64,000 nucleotides of DNA from assembly GCF_904849725.1 (NCBI RefSeq), contig NC_058518.1, positions 329,862,581 through 329,926,580 on the forward strand, given 5' to 3'. A model generated the notes under the pieces. It was not told where the DNA came from. It worked only from the letters and a program-made list of their open reading frames with translations, and made no database searches. This stretch comes from Hordeum vulgare subsp. vulgare. Lineage: Eukaryota; Streptophyta; Magnoliopsida; Poales; Poaceae. Numbering within the stretch: the stretch's first letter is position 1; the number at the start of each line of letters is the position of its first letter. The position numbers and the translations under genes are program-made. Below are positions 35,169 through 46,599 of this stretch, piece after piece.

Positions 35169-36692
35169 TGATACGTCCATTTTGCATCATGTTTTCATGA
35201 TGATATTTATCGCTGCTTTTGCTGTTATTTCACTTCACGGTACAATTCTTATGCCTTTTCTCTCTTATTTTACAAGGTTTACATGAAGAGGGAGAATGCC
35301 GGCAACTGGAATTCTGGCCTGAAAGTGGAGCAAAGTTGAGATACCTATTCTGCGCAACTCCAAACGCCGTAAAAATCAACGAGGATTTTTTTCCTGATTT
35401 ATCAAAAATACTGTGTCGAAGAAGTGCCAGAGGGGCGCCAGGGGTTGGCCACAATCCTGCACGGCACGGCCACCCCCGCACGCCGCGCCATGAGGGCTTG
35501 TGGGCAACCTGCTGGCCCACTTGCCCCCCTCTTTTGCTATATGAAGGGACTCGTCCAGAAAAAAATCAGGGAGGAGCTTTTTCGTGGTTTCGCCGCCGCC
35601 ACGAGGCGGAACTTGAGCAGAACCAATCTACAGCTCCGGTGCGACGATCCTGTCGGGGAAACTTCCCTCCCGGAGGGCGAAATTGTCACCATCGTCATCA
35701 CCAACACTCCTCTCATCGGAGGGGACTCATCACCATCAACATCTTCATCAGCACCATCTCATTTCCAAACCCTAGTTCATCACGTGTAACCAATCTCCGT
35801 CTCGCGACTCCGATTGGTACTTGTAAGGTTGCTAGTAGTGTTGATTACTCTTTGTAGTTGATGCTAGTTGGATTGTTTGGTGGAAGAGTTTATGTTCAGA
35901 TCCTTGATGCTACTCATTACCTCTCTGGTCGTGAACATGATTATGCTTTGTGAGTAGTTACTTTTGTTCCTGAGGACATGGGATAAGTCATGCTAATAAT
36001 AGTCATGTGAATTTGGTATTCGTTCGGTAATTTGATATGTTGTATGTTGTTTTTCCTCTAGTGGTGTTATGTGAACGTCGACTACATAACACTTCACCAT
36101 TATTTGGGCCTAGAGGAAGGCATTGGGAAGTAGTAAGTAGATGATGGGTTGCTAGAGTGACAGAAGCTTAAACCCTAGTTTATGGGTTACTTCGTAAGGG
36201 GCTGATTTGGATCCACTAGTTTAATGCTATGGTTAGACTTTGTCTTAATTCTTCTTTCATAGTTGCAGATGCTTGCGAGAGGGGTTAATCATAAGTGGGA
36301 TGCTTGTCCAAGAAAGGGCAGTACCCAAGCACTGGTCCACCCACATATCAAACTATCAAAGTAACGAACGTGAATCATATGAACATGATGAAACTAGCAT
36401 GACAGAAATTCCCGTGTGTCCTCGGGAGCGTTTTTCCTCCTATAAGACTTTGTCCAGGCTTGTCCCTTGCTACAAAAGGGATTGGGCCACTTTGCTGCAC
36501 CGTTGCTACTTTTGTTACTTGTTGCTTGCTACGAATCATCTCACCACACAATCACTTGTTACCGATAATTTGAGTGGTTGCAGATATTTCCTTGCTGAAA
36601 ACCACTTGTCAGATCCTTCTGCTCCTCGTTGGGTTCGACACTCTTACTTATCGAAAGGACTACGATTGATCCCCTATACTTGTGGGTCATCA
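35169..36692 (+). repeat. 3' LTR of A2
   Basis: This 1524-bp LTR is colinear with 24830-26357, with scattered substitutions and a few short indels. By eye the two differ by a few per cent, implying an insertion old enough for visible divergence. Confidence 0.92.
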
Positions 36693-36697
36693 TCAAG

Positions 36698-37443
36698 TCC
36701 ATACTTAGTGCTAAAATCACTAAAGGTATTTTTTTCAATAAAGGATTTACGCAATCAAACTTGAAATTCATACGTGACTCCTTACCTTCTTCAAGCTCCC
36801 AATCTTCAGAGTTGCGTTTAATTCTCTCTAATAAATTCCATTTGAAGTTAGTATCTCTCTTCATAAAAGAACCGATACAAGAAGTGTCAAGCATGGTGCG
36901 ATCATCATGAGAAAGCCGAGCATAGAAGTTCTGAATGATAATTTCTCTCGAGAGCTCATGGTTGGGGCATGAATATAACATTGATTTAAGCCTCCCCCAA
37001 GCTTGAGCGATGCTTTTTTTGTCACGAGGCCAAAAATTATAAATATAATTCCGATCACGATGTACTAAATGCATTGGATAAAACTTTTGATGAAATTCCA
37101 ATTTCAACCGATTGTAGTTCCATGATCCATTATAATCACATAGCCTATACCATGTCAACGCCTTATCCTTCAAAGATAAAGGAAAGACCTTCTTCTTGAC
37201 CTCATCCTTGGGTAAACCTGCAAGCTTAAATAAACCACAAACTTCATCTACATAGATTAGATGCAAGTCTGGATGTGATGTTCCATCTCCTGTAAAAGGA
37301 TTAGCCAGCAGTTTCTCAAGAATACCCGAAGGAAATTCAAAGCAAATATTTTTAGTAGGTGCCAAAGGTTGAGGAGCAACTCTTTGTGCTTCCGTTCAAG
37401 GTGAAGATACCCCGAACAAGCCCCTCAAAGGATTAGTTTCCAT
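36698..37443 (-). pseudogene. gag: A1 gag, N-terminal half
   Basis: The start ATG is at 37443-37441 (METNPLRGLFGV), followed by an in-frame TGA at codon 16 where A2 has CAA. The rest is the gag core (LPKDEVKKKVFPLSLKDKAL, RLKSMLYSCPNHELS). It is cut by the A2 insertion after LSMDL; the coding continues at 24829. It corresponds colinearly to 26464-27215. Confidence 0.88.
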
Positions 37444-37518
37444 AGTGACAAGTGACAATAAATTTCAGCACACTATATGAATGTTTCCTTACCAAGTTCC
37501 ACTTACCAAAGGCGCTTC

Positions 37519-37538
37519 GCTCCCCCGCAACGGCGCTA
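37519..37538 (-). other. Primer-binding site of A1
   Basis: The minus strand reads TAGCGCCGTTGCGGGGGAG, 11 bases inside the LTR end. It is the tRNA-Asp-type site with two substitutions. Confidence 0.75.
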
Positions 37539-37549
37539 GAAAAGAGTCT

Positions 37550-38979
37550 TGATGACCCACAAGTATAGGGGATCTATCGTAGTCCTTTTGGCAAGAGTGT
37601 CGAACCCAACGAGGAGCAGAAGGATCTGACAAGCGGTTTTCAGCAAGGTAATATCTTCAAGCACTGAAATTATCGGTAACAAGTAGTTGTGTGGTGAGAT
37701 GATTCGTAGGAAGCAACAAGTAACAAAAGTAGCAACGGTGCAGCAAAGTGGCCCAATCCCATTATGTAGCAAGGGACAAGCCTGGACAAAGTCTTATAGG
37801 AGGAAAAACGCTCCCGAGGACAAGCCTGGACAAAGTCTTATAAGAATCCCACTTATGATTAACCCCTCTCGCAAGCATCTGCAACTACGGAAGAAGAATT
37901 AAGACAAAGTCTAACCATAGCATTAAACTAGTGGATCCAAATGAGCCCCTTACGAAGAAACACATAAACTAGGGTTTAAGCTTCTGTCACTCTAGCAACC
38001 CATCATCTACTTACTACTTCCCAATGCCTTCCTCTAGGCCCAAATAATAGTGAAGTGTTATGTAGTCGACGTTCACATAACACCACTAGAGGAAAAACAA
38101 CATACAACACATCAAAATATCGAACGAATACCAAATTCATATGACTACTATTAGCATGACTTATCCAAGTCCTCAGGAAAAAAAGTAACTACTCACAAAG
38201 CATAATCATATTCATGACCAGAGAGGTAATGAGTAGCATCAAGGATCTGAACATAAACTCTTCCACCGAGTAATCCAACTAGCATCAACTACAAAGAGTA
38301 ATAAACACTACTAGCAACCTTACAAGTACCAATCGGAGTCGCGAGACGGAGATTGGTTACAAGTGATGAACTAGGGTTTGGAGATGAGATGGTGCTGATG
38401 AAGATGTTCATGGTGATGAGTCCCCTCCGATGAGAGGAGTGTTGGTGATGACGATGGCGACGATTTCCCCCTCCGGGAGGGAAGTTTCCCCGGCAGGATC
38501 GTCCTGCCGGAGCTCTAGATTGGTTCTGCTCAAGTTCCGCCTCGTGGCCGCGGCGAATCCTTGAAAAAGCCTCCTCCTGATTTTTTTTTTCTGGACGAAA
38601 CCCTTCATATAGCAGAAGAGGGGAGCCAGTGGGCCAACAGGGAGCCCACAAGCCCCCTAGGCGCGGCCAGGGGGGTGGCCTCGCCTACGAGGCTTGTGGC
38701 CCCCTGGTTGGACCCCTCTGGCACTTCTTCGACCCAGTATTTTTTATAAATCCCGAAAAAAATCCTCGTTGGTTTTACGGCGTTTGGAGTTGCGCAGAAT
38801 AGGTGTCTCAACTTTGCTCCATTTTCAGGCCAAAATTCCAGCTGCCGGCATTCTTCCCTCTTCATTAAAACCTTGCAAAATAAGAGAGAAAAGGCATAAG
38901 TATTGTACCGTGAAGTGAAATAACATCCCAAAAAGCAATAAATATCAACATGAAAGCATGATGCAAAATGGACATATCA
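37550..38979 (-). repeat. 5' LTR of A1
   Basis: This 1430-bp LTR in reverse orientation runs from TGATGACCC to GACATATCA. It is shorter than the A2 LTRs mainly because of a deletion around 37840-37850, where a block of the U5 half is missing and a short AAGCCTGGACAAAGTC segment is duplicated. The flanking GGCTG duplication is intact. Confidence 0.9.
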
Positions 38980-38984
38980 GGCTG

Positions 38985-41370
38985 CACTTAAAAATCAGAA
39001 ATACTCAAGCTAGTGATCATCTGTTTCTCCTTCATGTGCATGGATTTGGGTGTTCTTATGGAACTGAAAGTGATGCAAACCATGAATATATGTGCAGGAG
39101 ATCTGGTAATGCATGGCGGTTTCTTGTGCAAGAATCACCACTTGGGGCCTATTCGGTTGCACTCACTCTTGGCTCCACTGCTACAGCCTCAAGCTCGACC
39201 TCTGTGTGATTTATTCCACTTGACATCATTATTATGAGTTAATTTCTTACACTCGGCCCCTGCATCAATTGTAAGACCGAAACCAGCATGTTAAACTCGC
39301 GCCAATAGCAAGCAAAGTCAATGGTGCAAGTCTTGCTCTATGCTTAACCAGTCATTCTTCACAATTTTGGTTCATTTGTAGTGGTAGCCTCAAGGCTTTG
39401 GCATTTGCTTATGATGTGATTGAAGAAATCCTAAAATTCTGAAAGATTTTTTTCCTATCAGAGGTAATGATCTGACAAAGCATATTGTTAACATTTTTCT
39501 TGAAGCAAGATCTGTATTTTACTATTTTCTCTCCTTTTCTTGCAGGTTCAGACCCCAACCGTCCTAAGTGCAACATTGACCTTCAGTGTTGAATGAACAT
39601 GTGTAGGCATGTGGTCGTTAGTACAGAACTTCAAGAGGATATTTAATAAATTGCCAGTCTATCATCTGTATCTTTACTGCAATCACTCAAGTGACCCTTC
39701 GTGACAAATAATCACTCGACCGAAATACCTTAGCCTTTTTCCTGAGACCCACGTGGATGTAAATACACTCAATGAAATGTTTCGTGATGTGCTTGAAGTT
39801 GGTTAAGCGCTTCTTTGAGTTTTTTTTATTTTGCGGTGAAATAGTAAGAACAAATGTAGCATAAACAGTTAGTCAAAGGAGTTCAAAAGTAAGACATTTG
39901 TGTCATTAATTTTTTTACATGAATGAAAAAACCTCAGTACTGGTCTGAACCTGAATGCCTTGGCGGTCCGTAGACCTTAACATATATTTAATATTCATTC
40001 AAAATGTAAACATGCAATGCTAGAATATAAATGTTGTTAAGGTGAAATAGTGCACTTCGTGATGAGGGAAAAATTTAAAATACTTGGTTAACTCCATGTC
40101 GACCTGGTAGCCAACACCGTCGAGCCTGAAAAATACAAATTCAAAAACTATCAACACTGTCGAACTTGGTAGCCAACACTGTCAAAAGGAAAATAACTAA
40201 AATCTACACAACAAAAGACACATCTATTACATACCATAGTATAGCATGGACATATCTCCTACCGTCGTCAGCATCGAAACGTATCTCCTCATAAAAAAAT
40301 ACGCCTCGGCATCTTACCCAATATTCGAACCTTCATATAAACAAAAACATGTTTCAAGAAAAAGTTCATAAACTCAGAAACATCTACTCCATTGTGTAGC
40401 AAGGGAATAACTGAAAAAAGGTCGACGATTCTTGGTATAACTTTAGGTTGTCATAGTATAATGCAGGCTACACTTGTGAAACTGAAGAAGCAGTCACCGT
40501 GAAGCTACCCAGCAGCAAACAAAACAGCTTTTATCTGTCAAATTTAGGTGTGAGTTAAATCCTTCGCTCCCTTGCCGTCCGGCCAAGCGTCCAACGCATC
40601 AGATTAGCAGCAGTTGCATGAAAGTAATAGCAACAGCAAATTAAATCAACAAACAACAGGAAAGTAGCAGCATTATATGCAGCTAACAGCACTACAACAA
40701 CCCCGATTCAAATTAAGATATCCAGCTAATGGTTGATTGAGTCGATTTAAGTTTTGTGTATTGTACAAACTACAAGTTAATGTGTGAGCGAAGCTTGTCA
40801 CTAATCCAAGTGTGTGTCCTTATGTATACAAATCCTTGTAAATGTGCGGATAAATTGATGAGAGGTAAAAAGGAACAATGACTAAAAAAGATTGAAACCA
40901 AGTTCTTAGACCCATATTCCACTTTATCTTGTTTTTACCTTGCTTCTGCTAATAAAAAGACACTTTACTTACTCCCAAATGATTGTTTTACCGTAAGGCT
41001 CGTCGTGCTCCATCCCTGCGACCGCAAGGCAACTAACCCAGCACAGCTCGATTCCCTCCTCCCCCCATGCATTGCACGAGGACACCCACATTACCTCTGG
41101 TAGCATAAGTACAACAGCAAACATCAGAAGCCAACATTAGCATGAAAAGGTGCTCCATGAAAAATTTTCTGTCAGCGAAGAATCATATGAATCAACACGC
41201 ACGCACACGCACACGCAAAGGACTGCACCTTCAGGCCAAACCAGAGTCAAGCAGAGCAAGTTTGCATCAACAAGAGAGAAGGCCATGGCGAATCAACAAG
41301 GACAAATTCCAATCTAGGCCAATAATGGTAGACGTGGCCGCGCATCAAGGGAGTGAATCGAGGCTCTCAC
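38985..41370. other. Host DNA between element A1 and the KH gene fragment
   Basis: This was originally continuous with 4561. There is no long ORF. An acceptor-like TTTTCTTGCAG near 39545 and several short frames are present, but none gives a protein I recognise. A duplicated GTAGCCAACACYGTCRA word at 40109-40185 is the only local repeat noticed. It may be the intron or 3' region of the broken minus-strand gene at 41371. Confidence 0.4.
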
Positions 41371-41720
41371 CGTGGCCCAACAGCTTGATGCAGATTGGTA
41401 GCACCTGCATGAACAAGACAAGCTTCTCGTGCTCCTACAATAGCTCAGACATGTAGTGGCTGCAGCAGCACCGACGCCATCCAATCCGACGGCACAAGAG
41501 GGCACAGAAAAACACAGGCAACAAATTCAGCAAGGCTGCCCACCCAGCAAAACACACCAAAGAAATAATCTTTCTTAACCAGAGAAGAAGGCGAGACCCA
41601 ATCTCAGCCACCGTATGTCCTTACCTGGCTACATCCGACAGGTCGGCGGGGGGGCCGGACCTGAGGCCTCATGGCCCTCCCGGGGGAGAAGCACGCGTTC
41701 GCGCTGTGCAGGCCGTCCAT
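41371..41720 (-). pseudogene. First two coding exons of a KH/STAR-domain RNA-binding protein gene, broken
   Basis: Exon 1 (41720-41625, 32 codons) begins at an ATG in a GCCATGG context: MDGLHSANACFSPGRAMRPQ, ending GCSQ at a GTAAGG donor. Exon 2 (about 41455-41371) reads YMSELL, a TAG stop, EHEKLVLFMQVLPICIKLLG, then a GTGAGA donor. From memory, plant quaking/SPIN1-like KH proteins have a FSPARAMSPQVR-type start followed by a STAR dimerisation helix with wording like [20 protein letters not shown], split by an intron at this position; these proteins bind RNA. Damage: a Gln codon has become TAG, and the exon 2 acceptor AG appears changed to AC. The Sabrina-like element landed 144 bases upstream of the ATG, and its leader resumes at 61749. 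Later exons with the KH domain were not found. Confidence 0.55.
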
Positions 41721-41864
41721 GGCGATCGCGATGCCCGGGAACCAATCATGAGGGAAGGAACCAACCGAACAAGAGGAAGATGGGGAAGGGCTTGATCCGG
41801 AGGAACCAGCCCGCACCAAGCCCCGCCACCTCAATAGGAGCTCGCCTACCTGCCAGTCGACGGC

Positions 41865-43416
41865 TGCTACGGCAACAGACAACAGCGCCAGAAATTGACA
41901 CGTTGGCGGACGTTGGGCTTGCGTTGGTTTTTCCCTTGAAGAGGAAAGGGTGATGCAGCACAGGAGCAGTAAGTATTTCCTTCAGTTTGAGAACCAAGGT
42001 ATCGATCCAGAAGGAGGGTCTCGTCAAGTCCAGAGTACCTGCGCAAACACAAACAAGCTTGCACCCAACGCTTCAAAGGGATTGTCAATCCCTTCAAGAT
42101 TGTTTGTAAAGTGAGATCTGAAGGCAGAAAGTGGAACGAAGTAAAAAGTGTAAGGCTGAAAATATGGTGTGGAGTAGACCCTGGGGCCATGGTGTTCACT
42201 AGAGGCTTCTCTCAAAATAGCAAATATCACGGTGGGTGAACAAATTACTGTCGAGCAATTGATAGAACCGCGCAAAGTCATGACGATATCTAAGGCAATG
42301 ATCATACATATAGGCATCACGTCCGAGACAAGTAGACCGATACTTTCTGCATCTACTACTATTACTCCACACATCGACCGCTATCCAGCATGCATCTAAT
42401 GTATTGAGTTCATGACGAACAGAGTAACGCCTTAAGCAAGATGACATGATGAAGAGGGATAATCTCAAACCAATGATGAAAACCCCATCTTTTTACCCTT
42501 GATGGCAACAACACGATGCGTGCCTTGCTACCCCTTCTGTCACTGGGTGAGGTCACCGCATGGTATGAACTCAAAACCAAGCACTTCTCCCATTGCAAGA
42601 ATCATAGATCGTGTTGGCCAGGCAAAACCCACAACTCAAAGAGAATTACAAGGATATGAAGTCATGCATAAGAGAGATTAGAAGAAACTCAAATGAGATT
42701 CATAGATAATCTGATCATAAATCCACAATTCATCGGATCTCGACAAACACACCGCAAAAGAAGATTACATCGGAAAGATCTCCATGAAGATCATGGAGAA
42801 CTTTGTATTGAAGATCCAAGAGAGAGAAGAAGCCATCTAGTTACTAGCTATGGACCCGTAGGTCTATGGTGAACTACTCACGCATCATCGGAGAGGTCAT
42901 GGTGTTGATGAAGAAGCCCTCTGTGTCCGAATCCCCCCTCCGGCAGGGCACCAGAACGTGCCCCTGATGGGATCTTGCGGAGACAGAAGCTTGCAGCAGC
43001 GGAAAAGTACTTTCGATGATCTGCTGATTGTTTTGGGATTTTTAGGGAATATATAGGCGCAACCCCTAGGGTAGAAGGCGTCTAGGGGGGCCACAAGCCA
43101 GTGGGCCGCGGCCTCCCCCCTGGCCGCGTGGTGAGGGCTTGTGGGGCCCATGGGGCCCCCCTACCTTGGCCCTCAAGTCTCCTGGTCTTCTTCCGTTACG
43201 GAAAAATTCTTTTCGGGGATTTTATTCCATTTGGACTCCGTTTCAAAATCTCCTCTGAAAGGGGTCAAAAACATGGAAAAAAACAGGAACTGGCACTTGG
43301 CACTGAGTTAATAAGTTAGTCCCAAAAAATATATAAAAGGCATGCAAAACATCCAAAGTCTCACAAGATAATAGCATGAAACCATCAAAAATTATAGATA
43401 CGTTGGAGACGTATCA
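41865..43416 (-). repeat. 3' LTR of the Sabrina-like element
   Basis: This 1552-bp LTR is closely similar to 60195-61743 (by eye around 95%). It contains a TATATA promoter word near 43050 in reverse orientation. Confidence 0.9.
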
Positions 43417-43433
43417 AGCATCCCCAAGCTTAA
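43417..43433 (-). other. Polypurine tract of the Sabrina-like element
   Basis: AGCATCCCCAAGCTTAA (minus strand TTAAGCTTGGGGATGCT) abuts the 3' LTR. Confidence 0.8.
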
Positions 43434-44706
43434 CTCCTCTCGTCCTCGAGTAGGGAAGTGATAAAGAATGAATTTTTGATGTGGAATGCTACCTAGCATA
43501 GTTGTCCTTTGCAACTTCTTTCATGTGACATGAATGTTCAGATGTGTAAGATTCAAAACAATAGTTTGCTATTGACATGAAAACAATAATACTTCAAGCA
43601 AACTAGCAAGGTAATCATGAACTTTCAAAATAACAAGGCCAAGGAAAGTTATCCCTACAAAATCATATAGTCTGGCTATGCTCCATCATCCTCACACAAC
43701 TAATGTATATCATGCACAACCCCGGTATTGGACAAGTAATTGCTTTCGCACTCTTACTTTCTCAAACTTTTTATAACTATCACGCAATACATGAGCGTGA
43801 GCCATGGATATAGCACTATAAGTGGAATAAAGTGTGGTGGTGGTGGTGAGACTAAAAGGAGGAGATGATCACATTGACTCGACGTATCAAAAGGCTATGG
43901 AGATGCCCATTAATAGATATCAATGTGAATGAGTAGGGATTGCCATACAAGAGATGCACTAGAGATATAAGTATGTGAAAGCTCAAAAGGAAAACTAGTG
44001 GGCGTGCATCCAACTTGCTTGCTCACGAAGACCTAGGGCAGTTTTGAGGAAGTACATCATTGGAATATACAAGCCAAGTTATATAATGAAAATTCCCACT
44101 AGCATATGGTAGTGACAAAGCAAGAAGCTCTCAATCATGAAGAACATGGTGCTATTATGAAGCACAAGTGTGGAAAAAGATAGTAGCATTGTCCCTTCTC
44201 TCTTTTTCTCTCTCTTTTTTTATTTGGGTTCTTAGGCCTCTCTTTTTTCTTTTTTTCTTTCTTTTCTCTTTTTTTATTTTTGGGCTCTTTGGCCTCTCTT
44301 TTTTTATTTCCTCACATGGGACAATGCTCTAATAATGATGATCATCACACTTTTATTTACTCACAGCTCAAAATGATGATGACTCTATAGGAAATGCCTC
44401 CTGCAGTGTACGGGGATGTGCAACGATCTAGCATGGCGTATGACGTTGAAAAATCTCGCTAGCTATCTTACGATCATGCAATGGCAATATGAGAGTGACG
44501 ACACAAGTCATGAGACGGAACAGTGGGAGTTGCATGTCAATATATCTCGGAATGGCTATGAAAATGCCATAGTAGGTAGGTATGGTGGCTGTTTTGAGGA
44601 AGGCATATGGTGGGTTTCTGCACTGCCGAGAATTGTGCGGCACTAGAGAGGCTAGCAATGGTGGAAGGTGAAAGTGCATCTATACCATGGACTCACATTA
44701 GTCATG
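43434..44706 (-). other. Noncoding 3' internal region of the Sabrina-like element
   Basis: There is no conserved ORF. It contains a CT-rich low-complexity block (about 44195-44320) in which a unit TTGGGYTCTTNGGCCTCTCTTTTTT is imperfectly duplicated. The block ends at the AAG target of the CACTA insertion. Confidence 0.6.
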
Positions 44707-44709
44707 AAG

Positions 44710-45000
44710 CACTACTGGAAATCAATTTTTTGTCGTCTGCCAAATCTTTGTCGTGTGCTGGCTCATGGCAAAGAGTGTCTTTACCGTCAGCTCCCACAAA
44801 GCAGACGACAAAGAACTGGCAAATGGCAAAGAAGGTCTTTGCCAGCAGTCAACTCTTTGCCGTATGCCGCAGACGGCAAAGAAGGGGCCAGCAGACGGCA
44901 AAGATGCTCATCTGGCCGGGGAAACCTTAGGTCAAACTACGCCCTTCTTTGCCGTCTGCTGGTGGACGGCAAAGATGCGAGAGGCAGACGGCAAAGTAGA
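44710..45000 (+). repeat. Left terminal and subterminal repeats of the CACTA
   Basis: The terminal CACTACTGGAAATC is followed by about eight copies of TTTGCCGTCTGC or its complement GCAGACGGCAAA, some as head-to-head pairs (for example around 44852-44882). Confidence 0.9.
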
Positions 45001-46158
45001 TGAATCTACTAACGTCCGTCCCAATCCTCTCCCCGTCCCGATCCTGTCAAACGCCACTCTTCACCCCTCCTCTCCCCCGACCCCCACCGCCGCCACCACC
45101 GTCGCGCCGCCGCTCCCGCCGCCCCCGGCGACACCCCGGGGGCCCACGGCCCTGCCGTCGCCGCCTCGGTGCCCACAGCCCCCCGGCAACGCCCCCCCCC
45201 ACCGCCCCGGCGCCACCCCGCAGCCCCTGGTGCCGCCCCCGCAGCCCCAACACTGCCGGTCAGCCCCCACACCCCCACCCCCCATAGGAAATTTACTTGT
45301 TGCTATTTAGTTTTTTGGAGGAAGAAGAAGAGGAGGAGGAGGAGGAGGAGGAGGAGGAGAAGAAAAAGAATAAGAAGAAGAAGAAGAAGAATAAGAAGAA
45401 GAGGAGAAGAAAAAAATAAGAAGGCGAAGAAGAAGAAGAAGAAGAAGAAGAAGAAGGAGAGAAGAAAAAAATAAGAAGGAGAAGAAGAAGAGAAGAATAA
45501 AAAATAAGAAGGAGAAGAAGAGAAAAAAGAAGAATAAGTAGAAGAAGAGGATAAAGAAAAATAGAAATAGAAATAAGAGGAAGAAGAAGAAGAAGAGGAG
45601 AAGAATAGGAGGAGGAGGAGGAAAAGAAGAAGAAGAAGAGGAGGAGAATAGGAGGAGGAGAAGAAGAAGAAGAGGATGAGAAGAGGATAAGAAAGAGGAA
45701 AAATGAAAAGAAGAAGAAGAGAAAAAGAAGGAGAAGGGGGAGGAGGAGAAGGAGCCCTCCTTCTTCTCCTTCTTCTCCTTCTTCTCTCCTCCTTCTTATT
45801 TTTTAGCTTGTTTAGCTAATTATCCACCAAAATGATATAATAAGCTAAAAACCTTGATTAGCTCATGAATATTATACTCTTAGCTTGTTTTCCTAAAAAA
45901 TGTCATAATTAGACATAATTAGAATATTTGTGTTGATCGGATGGATTTACGTGTGATAGTTGTCTCGTCGCTGTGAGGCCTGCTGTGCGAAGACCTCCCC
46001 GTTCTTTGTACGAGCTCCGCCCCTCCATTCGTGGGTCAGTACAAATTTCATCTCCTCCTCGCCCCTTCATTTATCGTGGCTCGGTTTCCGGATGAAACTT
46101 TCTAGATTTAGGTAATTAAATTAATTTATCAGTATGCGTGACCAGTATGCGTCTCCCG
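45001..46158 (+). other. CACTA 5' region: C-rich block, GAA tract and satellite-like copy
   Basis: Bases 45020-45290 are extremely C-rich. Bases 45310-45750 are almost pure GAA/GGA purine sequence followed by a CTT-rich arm to 45795. Bases 45795-45915 are a diverged copy of the unit found in the array at 52900-55420 (AACCTTGATTAGCTCATGAA, then TTAGCTTGTTTTCCT). All long frames here are low complexity on both strands and are not called as genes. Confidence 0.75.
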
Positions 46159-46222
46159 TTCGAAAGGGCGACATCTATAAATATGCATGTCTTTGCATAT
46201 TTATAACCGCCATCCTTTCGAA
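46159..46222 (+). promoter_or_regulatory. TATA box inside a perfect hairpin, TNP2 promoter candidate
   Basis: TATAAATATGCA (46176-46187) and TGCATATTTATA (46194-46205) form a perfect 12-bp stem with a 6-base loop. The stem is extended by TTCGAAAGG / CCTTTCGAA at the outside. It lies about 400 bases before the TNP2 start. The TATA word is therefore symmetric and could serve either strand. Confidence 0.5.
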
Positions 46223-46246
46223 TTGTCCAACATTATCCATGGACAG

Positions 46247-46462
46247 CCCGAGTATGTGTAGATTGGGTTCGTTTTCCCGTATGCTATGCTCTGGATCCGA
46301 TGCGGAATTTCGTCAGTGCCTCCCTGTTGTTCTCCGGATGCACATCCTCTCTGTTTATTGCGGAGACGTGTATCAGGAGAACAGCGGGGAGGTGCTGCCG
46401 AAATTTTGCGTTGGATCCGGAGCAGAGCATGGGAAAACGAACCCAATCTACACATACTCGGG
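46247..46462. repeat. Imperfect 216-bp inverted repeat in the CACTA leader
   Basis: Left arm CCCGAGTATGTGTAGATTGG, then GTTCGTTTTCCC, pairs with the right-arm complement ending CCAATCTACACATACTCGGG. The arms remain recognisable for roughly 100 bases each, with the centre near 46354. Confidence 0.75.
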
Positions 46463-46599
46463 TGGGATTAGGACCTATCTTTACCTATTAGCGTGTAGGT
46501 TGCCTGGACGTAATAAAAATGGCGAACCTGATTAACCGATGAATATAAATGCTAAATTATATATAAATATATTTCTTCTGTCTTTAGTAGCTAGGCAAG

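Larger units (their letters stand above)
24830..36692 (+). mobile_element. Athila-like Ty3/gypsy LTR retrotransposon A2 (inner)
   Basis: The two LTRs (24830-26357 and 35169-36692) both run TGATACGTCC...GGGTCATCA. The element is flanked by TCAAG at 24825-24829 and 36693-36697, which splits the gag of A1. It belongs to the same family as A1 but lies in the opposite orientation, forming a large inverted arrangement. Internal order is primer site, gag, protease, RT, RNase H, integrase, third ORF, noncoding tract, polypurine tract. A solo LTR of another gypsy family interrupts RT at 29009-30641. The polyprotein is broken and two catalytic aspartates are changed to asparagine. Confidence 0.92.
4562..38979 (-). 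mobile_element. Athila-like Ty3/gypsy LTR retrotransposon A1 (outer, disrupted)
   Basis: The 3' LTR (left) starts TGATGACCCACAAG on the plus strand and the 5' LTR (right) ends GACATATCA. The element is flanked by the 5-bp duplication GGCTG at 4557-4561 and 38980-38984. Read on the minus strand the order is 5' LTR, primer site, gag, protease, RT, RNase H, integrase, a third ORF, a noncoding tract, polypurine tract, 3' LTR. This is the Ty3/gypsy order, and the RT wording (YRRMPFGLCNAPATFQRCMM) is of Athila type. A SIRE-like copia (4989-17502) interrupts the 3' LTR, and a second, opposite Athila-like element (24830-36692) interrupts gag. Removing insertions leaves roughly 10 kb. gag and pol carry several stops and frameshifts, so it is inactive. 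Confidence 0.9.

Noticed and set aside
39013..39240. Short ORFs beginning MIICFSFMCMDL and MMQNGHIRLHLK
   Set aside because: No recognisable protein; the second begins inside the A1 LTR. A real exon cannot be excluded but is unsupported.
45009..45287. Proline/glycine-rich ORFs on both strands
   Set aside because: All frames of this C-rich block are open because of composition; no domain, and no conservation in frame.
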